Assembly (NCBI RefSeq): GCF_003330845.1
Contig: NZ_CP026121.1
Span: 7,483,501-7,547,500, forward strand
Reading direction: 5' to 3'
DNA: 64,000 nt
DNA from: Streptomyces sp. Go-475
GTDB taxonomy: Bacteria; Actinomycetota; Actinomycetes; Streptomycetales; Streptomycetaceae
A program made the translations under genes and the position numbers. Positions 1 through 7,711 of this stretch are shown piece by piece; position 1 is the first letter of the stretch; each line of letters begins with the position of its first letter. The notes under the pieces are model-generated. The model made no database searches. It saw only the letters and a program-made list of their open reading frames with translations, and was not told the origin of the DNA.

Positions 1-62
1 GGCCTCGGTCCCGGTGCCGGCCTCGGTCCCGGTGCCGGCCTCGGTCCTGGCGCCGGCCTCGG
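1..62. repeat. 18-bp tandem repeat inside the first coding region
   Basis: The unit GGCCTCGGTCCCGGTGCC occurs exactly at 1-18 and 19-36, with two changes at 37-54, and breaks off after position 55. In the reading frame of the flippase-like gene it encodes an Ala-Ser-Val-Pro-Val-Pro hexapeptide repeat. The array may continue left of the window. Confidence 0.8.
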
Positions 63-1366
63 CCCCCGAGCCGTCGCGCCGGAGCGCCGATCGGGCTTCG
101 GCCACCGGCGTCGGCACCGGCAGTGGGACCGGCAGCGGCACCCGCACCGGCTCGGGATCGCCCGCCCACGTCACCGCCGTCGAAGCCCCCGCGACCGCCC
201 CGGAGTCCGGCCGCGCCCCGGTCGGCTCCCCGTCGCCCGGCCCCCTCCGTGCCGTCCTCGCCCGGCTCGGTTCGCGCCAGGTCCGTACGCACCTCGGGAC
301 CCTCGCCGGTGTCGCCATCATCGGTGTGCTGTTCTGGCGGCTCGGTACCGGCGTCTTCCTGGACGGGCTGCGCCGGATCGACGCGGTGACCCTGCTGCTC
401 GCGCTCGGGATCGGGCTCGTCACCACGGTGTTCAGCGCGTGGCGCTGGGCGCTGGTGGCCCGGGGGCTGCGCATCCGGCTGCCGTTCGGGCCGGCCGTGG
501 CCGACTACTACCGCGCGCTGTTCCTCAACGCGGCCCTGCCCGGCGGGGTCCTCGGCGACGTGCACCGGGCCGTGCGGCACGGGCAGAGCGAGGGGGATCT
601 GCGGCGGGCCGTGAAGGCCGTCGTCCTCGAACGGGCCGCCGGGCAGCTCGCGCTGTTCGCCGTCGGGGCCGTGGTCCTGCTGACCATGCCGTCCCCGGTG
701 CTCGACGAGGCCCGGCACGTCGCCCCGCTCGCGGCCCTGGCCGCACTCGGCGCACTCGCCGTCGTCCTCGCCCTGCGCATGAACCGGGCGGCACCCTCCC
801 GCCGGGGCCGGAAGCTGCGCGCGACCCTCGCCGAGGCGCGCGCAGGGCTGCTGTCCCGGCGCAACGGGCCCGGGGTGGTTGTCTCCTCCGTGGTGGTCCT
901 GGCAGGTTACGTCGCCATGTTCGTCCTCGCCGCCCGGGTCGCCGGAGCCGCCGCCTCCGTGGCCGTCCTGGTGCCGCTCGCGGTGCTGGCGCTGCTGGCC
1001 ATGGGGCTGCCGCTGAACGTCGGCGGCTGGGGGCCCCGGGAGGGCGTCACCGCCTGGGCGTTCGGCGCCGCCGGTCTCGGCGCCGGCCGGGGACTCGCCG
1101 TCGCGGTCGTCTACGGGGTGCTCAGCCTCGTGGCCAGCCTGCCCGGCCTGATCGTGCTCGTCGCCCGCTGGTACGCCGGACTGCGCGCCGGGCCCCGGGC
1201 CGCCGCACCGGCCCCTGGACCCGGTCCCGCACCGGACGGTGACTACCCGTCGGAGGTCAGCAACGAGAAATACGCCCCGAAGGAATCCGCCAGGCTCGCC
1301 AGGAGTTCCTTCCCTTTTTCCGCCGAACCCAGCGAAGCACGGCCGATGACACCGGAATCGGTATAG
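2..1366 (+). CDS. Lysylphosphatidylglycerol synthase TM / flippase-like (UPF0104) membrane protein, 5' partial
   Basis: The frame is open to the left edge, so the true start is probably upstream; GTG at 14 is only the first start codon visible. The first ~95 residues are low-complexity Ala/Pro/Ser/Gly repeats, likely cytoplasmic. About eight hydrophobic segments follow, with the family signature GGWGPREG near the C-terminal third. The family (YbhN/AglD/MprF-N) comprises polytopic membrane proteins linked to lipid or polyprenyl-linked substrate flipping; the substrate here is unknown. The last ~40 residues are hydrophilic and lie antisense to the 3' end of the convergent creatininase gene, a 124-bp tail-to-tail overlap. 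Confidence 0.75.
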   Translation, partial: ASVPVPASVPVPASVLAPASAPEPSRRSADRASATGVGTGSGTGSGTRTGSGSPAHVTAVEAPATAPESGRAPVGSPSPGPLRAVLARLGSRQVRTHLGTLAGVAIIGVLFWRLGTGVFLDGLRRIDAVTLLLALGIGLVTTVFSAWRWALVARGLRIRLPFGPAVADYYRALFLNAALPGGVLGDVHRAVRHGQSEGDLRRAVKAVVLERAAGQLALFAVGAVVLLTMPSPVLDEARHVAPLAALAALGALAVVLALRMNRAAPSRRGRKLRATLAEARAGLLSRRNGPGVVVSSVVVLAGYVAMFVLAARVAGAAASVAVLVPLAVLALLAMGLPLNVGGWGPREGVTAWAFGAAGLGAGRGLAVAVVYGVLSLVASLPGLIVLVARWYAGLRAGPRAAAPAPGPGPAPDGDYPSEVSNEKYAPKESARLARSSFPFSAEPSEARPMTPESV

Positions 1367-1971
1367 CCGGACATGCCGAGGGTCAGCAGATGACGCCGGT
1401 CGTCGGCGACGAAATCGGAGGTCTCATAACCGGGACGGAGCATTTCGGGATGAGCGTGCAGAAGGATGGAGGTCTCAATTTCCCCCGCGTGCATGTCGGT
1501 GAGCAGCGAGGTGACCACACCCGCCCGCTCCCGCGCCGCCTCCCAGTCCTCCGGGGCCGGGAAGAGCGCCATCCGCTCACCGCGGGCGGAGGACTCCTGA
1601 ACGACATTGCCCAGCACGTAGTTCCCGCCGTGCCCGTTGACCACCACCAGGGCGTCTACCCCGGACCGGCGGAGCGAATCCGCTATGTCCCGTACCACCG
1701 CATGAAGGGTCACCGAGGAGATGCTGACGGTCCCCGGCCAGGCCGCGTGCTCGTGCGAGCACGAGATCGTCACCGGAGGAAGGAGGTGCACCGGGTACGC
1801 GCCGGCTATCTCCCGCGCGACGGCACAGGCCACCAGCGTGTCGGTCGCCAGCGGAAGGAACGGACCGTGCTGCTCGAAGCTCCCCACGGGAAGCACCGCG
1901 ACCTGCCGTGAGACACCGGCGCCTCGCGTCCGTATGTCTTCCGTGGTGTCCGCCGGTACCAGATCACTCAT
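1243..1971 (-). CDS. Creatininase-family amidohydrolase (candidate FAPy deformylase)
   Basis: The 242-residue protein has the creatininase/MftE/ArfB architecture: a GSFEQHGPFLPLATD metal-binding motif near residue 31, NGHGGN near 113 and a later HAGEIETS motif, supplying His/Asp/Glu ligands for a divalent metal pair. Members hydrolyse amide or formamide bonds; archaeal ArfB removes the formyl group from FAPy, the product of GTP cyclohydrolase III-type enzymes. It is divergent from a GTP cyclohydrolase II predicted to make FAPy, with only 41 bp between start codons, so FAPy deformylation is the best contextual guess. GGAG lies 5 nt before the ATG. Creatininase or a peptide-clipping role remains possible. 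Confidence 0.8.
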   Translation of the reverse strand: MSDLVPADTTEDIRTRGAGVSRQVAVLPVGSFEQHGPFLPLATDTLVACAVAREIAGAYPVHLLPPVTISCSHEHAAWPGTVSISSVTLHAVVRDIADSLRRSGVDALVVVNGHGGNYVLGNVVQESSARGERMALFPAPEDWEAARERAGVVTSLLTDMHAGEIETSILLHAHPEMLRPGYETSDFVADDRRHLLTLGMSGYTDSGVIGRASLGSAEKGKELLASLADSFGAYFSLLTSDG

Positions 1972-2012
1972 AACTCCACGGCCTTTCGTCTCTGCTTAGG
2001 AACTCGAGAATC

Positions 2013-2672
2013 ATGACAGAAAACATTGGCGTACTCGGCAAGAAGTCCCCGCAGCGGACCGGCGTGGAACGCGTCGTCAATGCCCCCTTGCCCACCGTGT
2101 ACGGGAAATTCCAGGCGGTCGGCTACCTGGACCACGACCGCGGTGACGAACAGGTGGCGCTGGTCTACGGCGAGATCGGCACGGAAGACGTCCTCATCCG
2201 GCTGCACTCGGAGTGCCTGACCGGCGACGCCTTCGGCTCCCAGCACTGCGAGTGCGGCGACCAGCTCGACGCCGCCCTGCGCGCGGTCGTCGCCGAGGGC
2301 GCCGGTGTCGTCGTCTACCTCAGAGGGCATGAGGGCCGCGGCATCGGCCTGCTGGCCAAGCTGCGCGCGATGGCCCTGCAGGCGGAGGGCCTGGACACCG
2401 TCGAGGCGAACCTCGCCCTCGGCCTGCCGGTCGACGCCCGCGACTACGGCGTCGCCGCGCGGATCCTGGACGACCTGGGCGTGAACTCCGTCCGCCTGAT
2501 GTCCAACAACCCGCGCAAGCGCGAGGCGCTGGTGAACCACGGCATCCGCGTCGCCGAGCAGGTGCCGCTGCTGATCCCGCCGTGCGAGAACAACATCACC
2601 TACCTGCGCACCAAGCGGGAGCGCCTCGACCACCACCTGCCCCACCTGGACGCGGTGGTCAGCTCCTCCTGA
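2013..2672 (+). CDS. ribA: GTP cyclohydrolase II, Met120 (FAPy-forming) type
   Basis: The 219-residue protein is a stand-alone GTP cyclohydrolase II without a RibB domain. Zinc ligands Cys68, Cys79 and Cys81 lie in HSECLTGD and HCECGDQ, RGHEGRGIGL starts at residue 104, and a conserved NNPRK motif follows. Residue 120 (KLRAMALQ) is Met where E. coli RibA has Tyr105. In S. coelicolor SCO6655 the same Met120 was reported to stop catalysis at the formylated pyrimidine (FAPy) instead of releasing formate. The product is therefore expected to be 2-amino-5-formylamino-6-ribosylaminopyrimidinone phosphate. No other riboflavin gene is adjacent, which argues for a specialised pterin or deazapurine-like pathway. 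Confidence 0.9.
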   Translation: MTENIGVLGKKSPQRTGVERVVNAPLPTVYGKFQAVGYLDHDRGDEQVALVYGEIGTEDVLIRLHSECLTGDAFGSQHCECGDQLDAALRAVVAEGAGVVVYLRGHEGRGIGLLAKLRAMALQAEGLDTVEANLALGLPVDARDYGVAARILDDLGVNSVRLMSNNPRKREALVNHGIRVAEQVPLLIPPCENNITYLRTKRERLDHHLPHLDAVVSSS

Positions 2673-2675
2673 GGC

Positions 2676-2702
2676 ACCGGACCCCCATCGGCCGGTTCCG
2701 GT
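2676..2702 (+). terminator. Possible terminator after ribA
   Basis: Four bases past the ribA stop, ACCGGACCC can pair imperfectly with GGTTCCGGT (2694-2702) to form an 8-9 bp GC-rich stem. There is no T tract, as is usual in Streptomyces. Confidence 0.4.
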
Positions 2703-2830
2703 CCTCCCCGACGTGACCTGGGCGAATCCGTGCGCGACCCGTAGCCGGGCCGCGTACGCTTCGTGGACGTCCGCCCCTTGAGCGTCGGCCCCGCAGCGGC
2801 CGACGCCTCACGTCCGGAGGCCCACCCGGT

Positions 2831-3892
2831 ATGACCGAGCTCCATCTGTGGCTGCGCCACGAGGCCCGCACGACCGAGCGACGCACACCCGTCGTGCCCG
2901 ACGACGCCCGGCGCCTCGTCGAGAACGGAGTGGAACTGACGGTCGAGGAGTCCCCGCAGCGGGTCTTCCCGATCGAGGAGTACCAGGCGGCCGGCTGCCG
3001 TGTCGCCCCCGCGGGCTCCTGGGTGACGGCGCCCCGGGACGCCGTCGTGCTCGGCCTGAAGGAACTGCCCGACGAACCGGCCGAACTGACGCACCGGCAC
3101 ATCTTCTTCGGCCACGCCTACAAGGGTCAGCCGGGGGCGGCCGGCCTGCTGCGCCGGTTCGCCGCCGGCGGCGGGGCGCTGTTCGACCTGGAGTACCTGG
3201 TGGACGACTCCGGGCGGCGCCTCGCCGCCTTCGGCTTCTGGGCCGGCTACCTGGGCGCGGCCCTGGCGGTGCTGCAGCACCGGGGCCGGCTGCGGGCGCC
3301 GCTCGTGCCCACCACCAAGGGCGAACTGGACGAGACCCTCAAGCCCGCCGACGGCGACGCCGACTTCACCGGCCTGGTCGTCGGTGCCCTGGGACGCAGC
3401 GGCCGCGGCGCCCGGGTGGCCTTCGCCACCGCCGGAGTGGACCCGACCTGCTGGGACCTCGCCGAGACCCGCGACCTGGACCGCGCCGCCCTGCTGCGGC
3501 ACGACGTGATGGTGAACGCGGTGCTCGCCACCAGCCCCGTCCCGCCCTTCCTGCGCGAGCAGGACCTCGACGCCCCGGACCGCCGGCTGCGCACCCTGTG
3601 CGACGTGACGTGCGACGTCGGCTCACCGCTCAACGTCCTGCCGGTGTACGACGAGACCACCAGCTGGGACGAGCCGGTACGGCGGCTGCGCGCACAGCCG
3701 CCGCTCGACCTGATCGCCATCGACAACCTGCCCTCCCTGCTGCCGCTGGAGTCCAGCGCCGACTTCTCGGCCGCGCTGCTGCCCCACCTGCTCGACTTCG
3801 GCGTCTCCGGGGCGTGGGCGCGCTGCCTGGACCGGTTCCGCCGGGCGTCCCGCGAGCACGGTTTCGGCGACGGGGAGTCCCATGACCGCTGA
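2831..3892 (+). CDS. Saccharopine dehydrogenase-like oxidoreductase (LYS1 / AlaDH-PNT type)
   Basis: The 353-residue protein starts with the alanine dehydrogenase/transhydrogenase-like N-terminal domain of lysine-forming saccharopine dehydrogenase: RHEARTTERRTPVVP places an Arg/Lys pair where the substrate binds, and FFGHAYKGQ near residue 94 is the conserved HxxKGQ motif. A nucleotide-binding domain follows. Yeast LYS1 interconverts saccharopine with lysine and 2-oxoglutarate. The stop overlaps the start of the next gene by 11 bp, so the two are translationally coupled. The pair may act on lysine/2-aminoadipate or a related amino-dicarboxylate; the exact substrate cannot be read from sequence. 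Confidence 0.8.
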   Translation: MTELHLWLRHEARTTERRTPVVPDDARRLVENGVELTVEESPQRVFPIEEYQAAGCRVAPAGSWVTAPRDAVVLGLKELPDEPAELTHRHIFFGHAYKGQPGAAGLLRRFAAGGGALFDLEYLVDDSGRRLAAFGFWAGYLGAALAVLQHRGRLRAPLVPTTKGELDETLKPADGDADFTGLVVGALGRSGRGARVAFATAGVDPTCWDLAETRDLDRAALLRHDVMVNAVLATSPVPPFLREQDLDAPDRRLRTLCDVTCDVGSPLNVLPVYDETTSWDEPVRRLRAQPPLDLIAIDNLPSLLPLESSADFSAALLPHLLDFGVSGAWARCLDRFRRASREHGFGDGESHDR

Positions 3893-5039
3893 CCCGGTAC
3901 CCGCGAGCGGCACGGTCCACTGGATCGGCGCCGGACTGTCCACCGGCAGCGGCCTGGCCGCGCTGTGCGACACCGCCGAGCGGGTCCGGCTCTGGCACCG
4001 CACCGAGAGCCGCGCCGCCGACGCCCTCGGGCGGCTGGGCCTGGCCGGGCGGGCCGAGCCCCGCGCCTGCACGCTGTCCGCCCTCACCGCCGAACTGGCG
4101 CCCGGCGACGTCGTCGTGTCGATGCTGCCCGCGCCGGAACACGCCCCGCTGCTCGCCGAGTGCGTCCGGCTGGGCGCGCACTTCGCGTGCTCCAGCTATG
4201 TGTCGGAGGCGGTGCTGGAGCAGGTGCCCGCCGCCGAGAAGGCCGGGGTCGTCGTCCTCACCGAGGCCGGGCTCGACCCGGGCATCGACCACCTCTTCGC
4301 GCACGACCTCGTCGCCCGGGCCCGCCGGGCCGTCGGTGACGGGACGCCCGCCTCGTACACGCTCACCTCGTACTGCGGCGGCGTCCCCGCCGTCCCGAAC
4401 GACTTCACCTACCGCTTCAGCTGGGCACCCGCGGGGGTCCTCAACGCCCTGCGCTCCCCGGCCCGTTACCTCGACGACGGCGCCGAGACCGTCGCCGAAC
4501 GCCCGTGGGAGGCGACCCGACGGCACGTCGTCGACGGGGAGACGTTCGAGGTCTACCCCAACCGCGACAGCCTCCCGTTCGTCGCCCAGTACGGTCTGCC
4601 GGACGCCTGGACACCGCGGACCTTCGTACGCGGCACCCTGCGCCTGGAGGGCTGGCTGCGCGCCTGGGACGCCGTCTTCGAGGAGCTGAAGACCGGCGAC
4701 GACGCCCGGATCGCCGCCGTGGCCCGGGAACTGGCCGCCGCTTACCCCACCACGGACGACGACCGCGACCGGGTCGTGCTCGCCGTGTCCCTGGAGGTGC
4801 GGGCCGAGGCGGGACGGACCTGGACGGGCGGCTACCTCCTCGACCTGGTGGGCGACGCCGGGGAGAGCGCGATGGCCCGCTGCGTCTCGCGCACCCTCGC
4901 GCTGGGCGTCCGGCACGTCCTGGACGGCTCCCTGCCGCCGGGCCTGAACCGCGCCGCCGAGACGGCCGACCGGTCCGAGCGGTGGCTGCGTGAACTCGCC
5001 CGGGACGGGATCGAGTTCACGCTCCGCGTCGATCAGTGA
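3882..5039 (+). CDS. Saccharopine dehydrogenase-like protein (LYS9 / reductase type)
   Basis: The 385-residue protein begins with a degenerate Rossmann motif (WIGAGLSTGSGLA near residue 14), then the second-strand motif SMLPAPEHAPLL and the family signature TEAGLDPGIDHLFAHDL near residue 127, as in LYS9-type enzymes that join or split saccharopine and aminoadipate semialdehyde. The central SYCGGVPA loop also fits. The ATG lies inside the end of the upstream gene. Together the two genes could run a lysine-to-aminoadipate route, unusual because most Streptomyces lysine degradation uses cadaverine or aminotransferase routes. Only 7 bp separate its stop from that of the convergent hydrolase gene. 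Confidence 0.8.
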   Translation: MTADPVPASGTVHWIGAGLSTGSGLAALCDTAERVRLWHRTESRAADALGRLGLAGRAEPRACTLSALTAELAPGDVVVSMLPAPEHAPLLAECVRLGAHFACSSYVSEAVLEQVPAAEKAGVVVLTEAGLDPGIDHLFAHDLVARARRAVGDGTPASYTLTSYCGGVPAVPNDFTYRFSWAPAGVLNALRSPARYLDDGAETVAERPWEATRRHVVDGETFEVYPNRDSLPFVAQYGLPDAWTPRTFVRGTLRLEGWLRAWDAVFEELKTGDDARIAAVARELAAAYPTTDDDRDRVVLAVSLEVRAEAGRTWTGGYLLDLVGDAGESAMARCVSRTLALGVRHVLDGSLPPGLNRAAETADRSERWLRELARDGIEFTLRVDQ

Positions 5040-5046
5040 GCGGCGT

Positions 5047-6276
5047 TCAGCCGGTCAGGGCCTCGTGGACCAGCCGCTTGAGGTCCTTGAAGACCGTGTG
5101 CGAGGTCCGGGGCCGCACCTGCGTCATGAACTGAACCGTCAGGTCGCGGCCCGGGTCCACCCAGAACGTCGTCGTGGCCACCCCGCTCCAGCCGAAGGCG
5201 CCGAGCCCGGACGGCGCCTGCGTGCGGGAAGGGTCGATCACCACGGAGCAGTTGAGGCCGAAGCCGACCCCTTCGTTGCCGGGCTCGTCGTGGGCGGGCC
5301 GGCTGCCGAAGGCCCGCAGATCGGCGCCGCCGGGCAGGTGGTTGCGGGTCATCAGCTCCACCGTCTCCGGGGCGAGCAGCCGGACGCCGTCCAACTCGCC
5401 CCGGCGGCGCAGCAGTTCCATGAAGCGGTGGTAGTCGCGGGCGGAGCAGACCATGCCGCCGCTGCCCGACAGGAACCGAGGCCGGCCCCGCAGCGGCAGT
5501 CCCGGGATCGGCTCGATGCCGCCGCCGTCCTTCTCCCCGTACATCTCGGACAGCCGGGGCGCCTGCTCGTCCGTGACGTGGAACCCCGCGTCGGTCATGC
5601 CGAGCGGCGTGAAGATCCGCTCGGCGAAGAACGCGTCGAGCGGCTGTCCGGACACCACCTCGATGACCCGGCCCAGGACGTTGCTGGCGACCGAGTAGTT
5701 CCACTCCGTGCCCGGCTCGAACTGCAGGGGCAGGCTCGCGTAGACCTCGATGGTCTCGGCCAGGTCCGCGCCCGGTGGCACCGACGACTCCAGGCCGGCC
5801 GCGCGGTACAGGGCGTCGACGGGGTGGGAGTGGTAGAAGCCGAAGGTCAGGCCCGAGGTGTGGGTGAGCAGGTGCCGGACGAGTATCGGCCCGGCGGCCG
5901 GGCGGGTCTTCACGTCGGACCCGGATCCGCTCACGTACACCCGCGGGTCGGCGAAGGCCGGCAGGTGGTCGGCGACGGGGTCGTCCAGTGACAGCCGGCC
6001 CTCCTCCACCAGCAGCAGCGCGGCGACCGCGGTGACGGGCTTCGTCATGGAGTAGATCCGCCACAGCGTGTCGGGCTCGACGGGAAGCCCGGCCGCCATG
6101 TCGCGCAGGCCGTGCGTGGTGAGGTGGGCGACGCGTCCGCCGCGGGCGACGGAGACGAGGAAGCCCGGCAGACGCCCCGCCTCGACCAGACCGGCGAAGT
6201 GCCGGTCCAGGCGGCCCAGCGCCTTCGGATCCAGCCCCGCCTCAGCCGGGTCCGCCTCTTGTCGCAGCTGTGCCAT
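5047..6276 (-). CDS. Serine hydrolase, beta-lactamase / CubicO family
   Basis: The 409-residue protein has class C beta-lactamase/esterase motifs: Ser76-Met-Thr-Lys79 (YSMTKPVTA) as nucleophile and general base, HLLTHTSGL further on, and a tyrosine motif in EWNYSVASN. No signal peptide is visible, suggesting a cytoplasmic esterase or peptidase of EstB/CubicO type rather than a secreted lactamase. The ATG at 6276 is preceded by GGAGGAAGAGCG, a strong ribosome site; an upstream in-frame ATG at 6366 lacks one. It is divergent from the ArsR gene, whose operator lies between them. Confidence 0.85.
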   Translation of the reverse strand: MAQLRQEADPAEAGLDPKALGRLDRHFAGLVEAGRLPGFLVSVARGGRVAHLTTHGLRDMAAGLPVEPDTLWRIYSMTKPVTAVAALLLVEEGRLSLDDPVADHLPAFADPRVYVSGSGSDVKTRPAAGPILVRHLLTHTSGLTFGFYHSHPVDALYRAAGLESSVPPGADLAETIEVYASLPLQFEPGTEWNYSVASNVLGRVIEVVSGQPLDAFFAERIFTPLGMTDAGFHVTDEQAPRLSEMYGEKDGGGIEPIPGLPLRGRPRFLSGSGGMVCSARDYHRFMELLRRRGELDGVRLLAPETVELMTRNHLPGGADLRAFGSRPAHDEPGNEGVGFGLNCSVVIDPSRTQAPSGLGAFGWSGVATTTFWVDPGRDLTVQFMTQVRPRTSHTVFKDLKRLVHEALTG

Positions 6277-6413
6277 CGCTCTTCCTCCATCGCGCTCGTC
6301 GAGGTGAGATCCGGCATACCCCGCCCGGACCGCCTCCGATCCCATCCTCGTCCAGGAACCCTTCATGATCGCGCAGGAACAGGTGAGCGGGTGTCATCAG
6401 CTCGGAGCCCCGC

Positions 6414-6443
6414 TTGATAGGCAAGTCTCCACTTGCCTATCGT
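6414..6443 (+). promoter_or_regulatory. Promoter with embedded perfect ArsR operator
   Basis: GATAGGCAAGT (6416-6426) and ACTTGCCTATC (6431-6441) form a perfect 11-bp inverted repeat with loop CTCC. A -35-like TTGATA (6414-6419) and -10-like TATCGT (6438-6443) are 18 bp apart and overlap the arms. The start point would fall at or next to the ATG at 6451, suggesting a leaderless transcript. Binding by the adjacent ArsR protein would block RNA polymerase directly. Confidence 0.75.
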
Positions 6444-6450
6444 GGGGGTC

Positions 6451-6744
6451 ATGGCGGAGGATGTCTTCAAGGCCCTGGCCGACCCCACGCGGCGGCGCAT
6501 CCTGGACGAGCTGGTGGAACGGGACGGGCAGAGCCTGTTCGAGATCTGCACCCGGCTGGTGACCAAGCACGGTCTGGGGCTGTCCCGCCAGGCGATCAGC
6601 CAGCACCTGGCGGTCCTGGAGTCGGCGGGTCTCGTCGTGACCCGGCGCGAGGGCCGCTACAAGTTCCACGACCTGAACACCGAACCCCTCGAGCGCATCA
6701 TGACCCGATGGCTCAGGCCCGACCCACCGGAGGACACCCCATGA
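6451..6744 (+). CDS. ArsR-family winged-helix repressor
   Basis: The 97-residue protein is a single winged-helix domain: ALADPTRRRILDEL near residue 7 is the typical first helix, and SRQAISQHLAVLESAGLV is the recognition helix and turn. No cysteine metal site typical of ArsR/SmtB sensors is seen, matching the subgroup that controls VOC or SRPBCC genes. The start at 6451 follows the operator-promoter directly. Its last bases overlap the next gene as ATGA, so the two are coupled. It probably represses itself and the VOC gene. Confidence 0.85.
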   Translation: MAEDVFKALADPTRRRILDELVERDGQSLFEICTRLVTKHGLGLSRQAISQHLAVLESAGLVVTRREGRYKFHDLNTEPLERIMTRWLRPDPPEDTP

Positions 6745-7130
6745 GGATCCACATCACCAGCGTCTTCGTCGACGACCAGGAGAAGGCCCTGCGCTTCTAC
6801 ACGGACGTACTCGGCTTCGTGAAGAAGCACGACGTCCCCATGGGCACGGACCGGTGGCTGACGGTGGTCTCCCCGGAGGACCCGGACGGCACGGAACTCC
6901 TGCTCGAACCCTCCGGCCACCCCGCGGTCCCGCCCTACAAGACGGCCCTGGTCGAGGACGGCATCCCCGCCGCGTCCTTCGCCGTCGACGACGTCCGGGC
7001 GGAGTTCGAGCGCCTGCGCGACCTGGGCGTGACGTTCACCCAGGAGCCGCTGGAGATGGGCCCGGTCACGGCCGCGGTGCTGGACGACACCTGCGGCAAC
7101 CTGATCCAGATCGTCCACACCAAGGCCTAG
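6741..7130 (+). CDS. VOC / glyoxalase-like protein
   Basis: The 129-residue protein has one vicinal-oxygen-chelate domain made of two beta-alpha-beta-beta-beta modules: SVFVDDQEKALRFYTDVLGF at the N-terminus and ELLLEPSGHP at the end of module one, then FAVDDVRAEFERLRDLGV and a C-terminal DDTCGNLIQIVH in place of the usual DPxGN. Relatives include glyoxalase I, bleomycin-binding and antibiotic-modifying proteins. ATGA overlap with the ArsR gene gives a two-gene autoregulated unit, suggesting defence against a small reactive compound. Substrate unknown. Confidence 0.85.
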   Translation: MRIHITSVFVDDQEKALRFYTDVLGFVKKHDVPMGTDRWLTVVSPEDPDGTELLLEPSGHPAVPPYKTALVEDGIPAASFAVDDVRAEFERLRDLGVTFTQEPLEMGPVTAAVLDDTCGNLIQIVHTKA

Positions 7131-7233
7131 TCCCGGGGGAGCAGGACCGACGGCCGATGCCCGGGCACCGGCCGGCCTCCTAGGCTGCGGGGCGGGGCGC
7201 CGCCGCGCCAGGACGCCACGAGAAGAGGTCACC

Positions 7234-7644
7234 ATGCCCGTGAACGGTCGCAGCCACATCCGGATCGCCCGCCCCTCCCGGGACCTCGCCGCGGCCGAGC
7301 GCTTCTGGCGCGAGGGGCTCGGGCTGGACGTGGTGTGGCGGTCCGAGAGCGGATCCGGACCGGGCCACCACGACCTGCTGATGCTCGGCTGGCCCGACGG
7401 CGACTGGCACCTGGAGCTGGTGCACGAGCCCGGCCGCCCGGTCGAGCCCCGCCCCACGGACGAGGACCTGCTCGTCATCTACGCGGACGGTCCGGTCCCG
7501 GACGACCTGACAGCCCGCCTGGAGCAGCACGGCGGCAAGCGGGTGGCGTCCCCCAACCCCTACTGGAACGAGTGGGGAGTCACGATCGAGGACCCTGACG
7601 GCTACCGCCTCGTGCTGTGCCGCCGGGCGTGGTCCAACAGCTGA
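7234..7644 (+). CDS. VOC-family protein (glyoxalase-like)
   Basis: The 136-residue protein begins IRIARPSRDLAAAERFWREGLGLDV, the first VOC module, and ends TIEDPDGYRLVLCRR, the second metal-site strand. AAGAGG precedes the ATG. A 103-bp gap separates it from the ArsR-controlled VOC gene, so it probably has its own promoter. Function beyond a metal-dependent VOC enzyme or binding protein cannot be assigned. Confidence 0.85.
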   Translation: MPVNGRSHIRIARPSRDLAAAERFWREGLGLDVVWRSESGSGPGHHDLLMLGWPDGDWHLELVHEPGRPVEPRPTDEDLLVIYADGPVPDDLTARLEQHGGKRVASPNPYWNEWGVTIEDPDGYRLVLCRRAWSNS

Positions 7645-7664
7645 GGCGGAGGAGCCCACAAGCC

Positions 7665-7700
7665 CCTGCCGCCGGGCCCCGGCAGGAACCCGGCGGCAGG
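7665..7700. terminator. Bidirectional terminator hairpin
   Basis: CCTGCCGCCGGG (7665-7676) and CCCGGCGGCAGG (7689-7700) are perfect 12-bp arms around a 12-nt loop. It sits in the 67-bp gap between the convergent VOC and MHS transporter genes and can serve both. Confidence 0.8.
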
Positions 7701-7711
7701 ACGCGATGGTC

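Noticed and set aside
6366..6366. Upstream ATG for the serine hydrolase
   Set aside because: No ribosome site, and the extra 30 residues have no family match; ATG 6276 has GGAGG.
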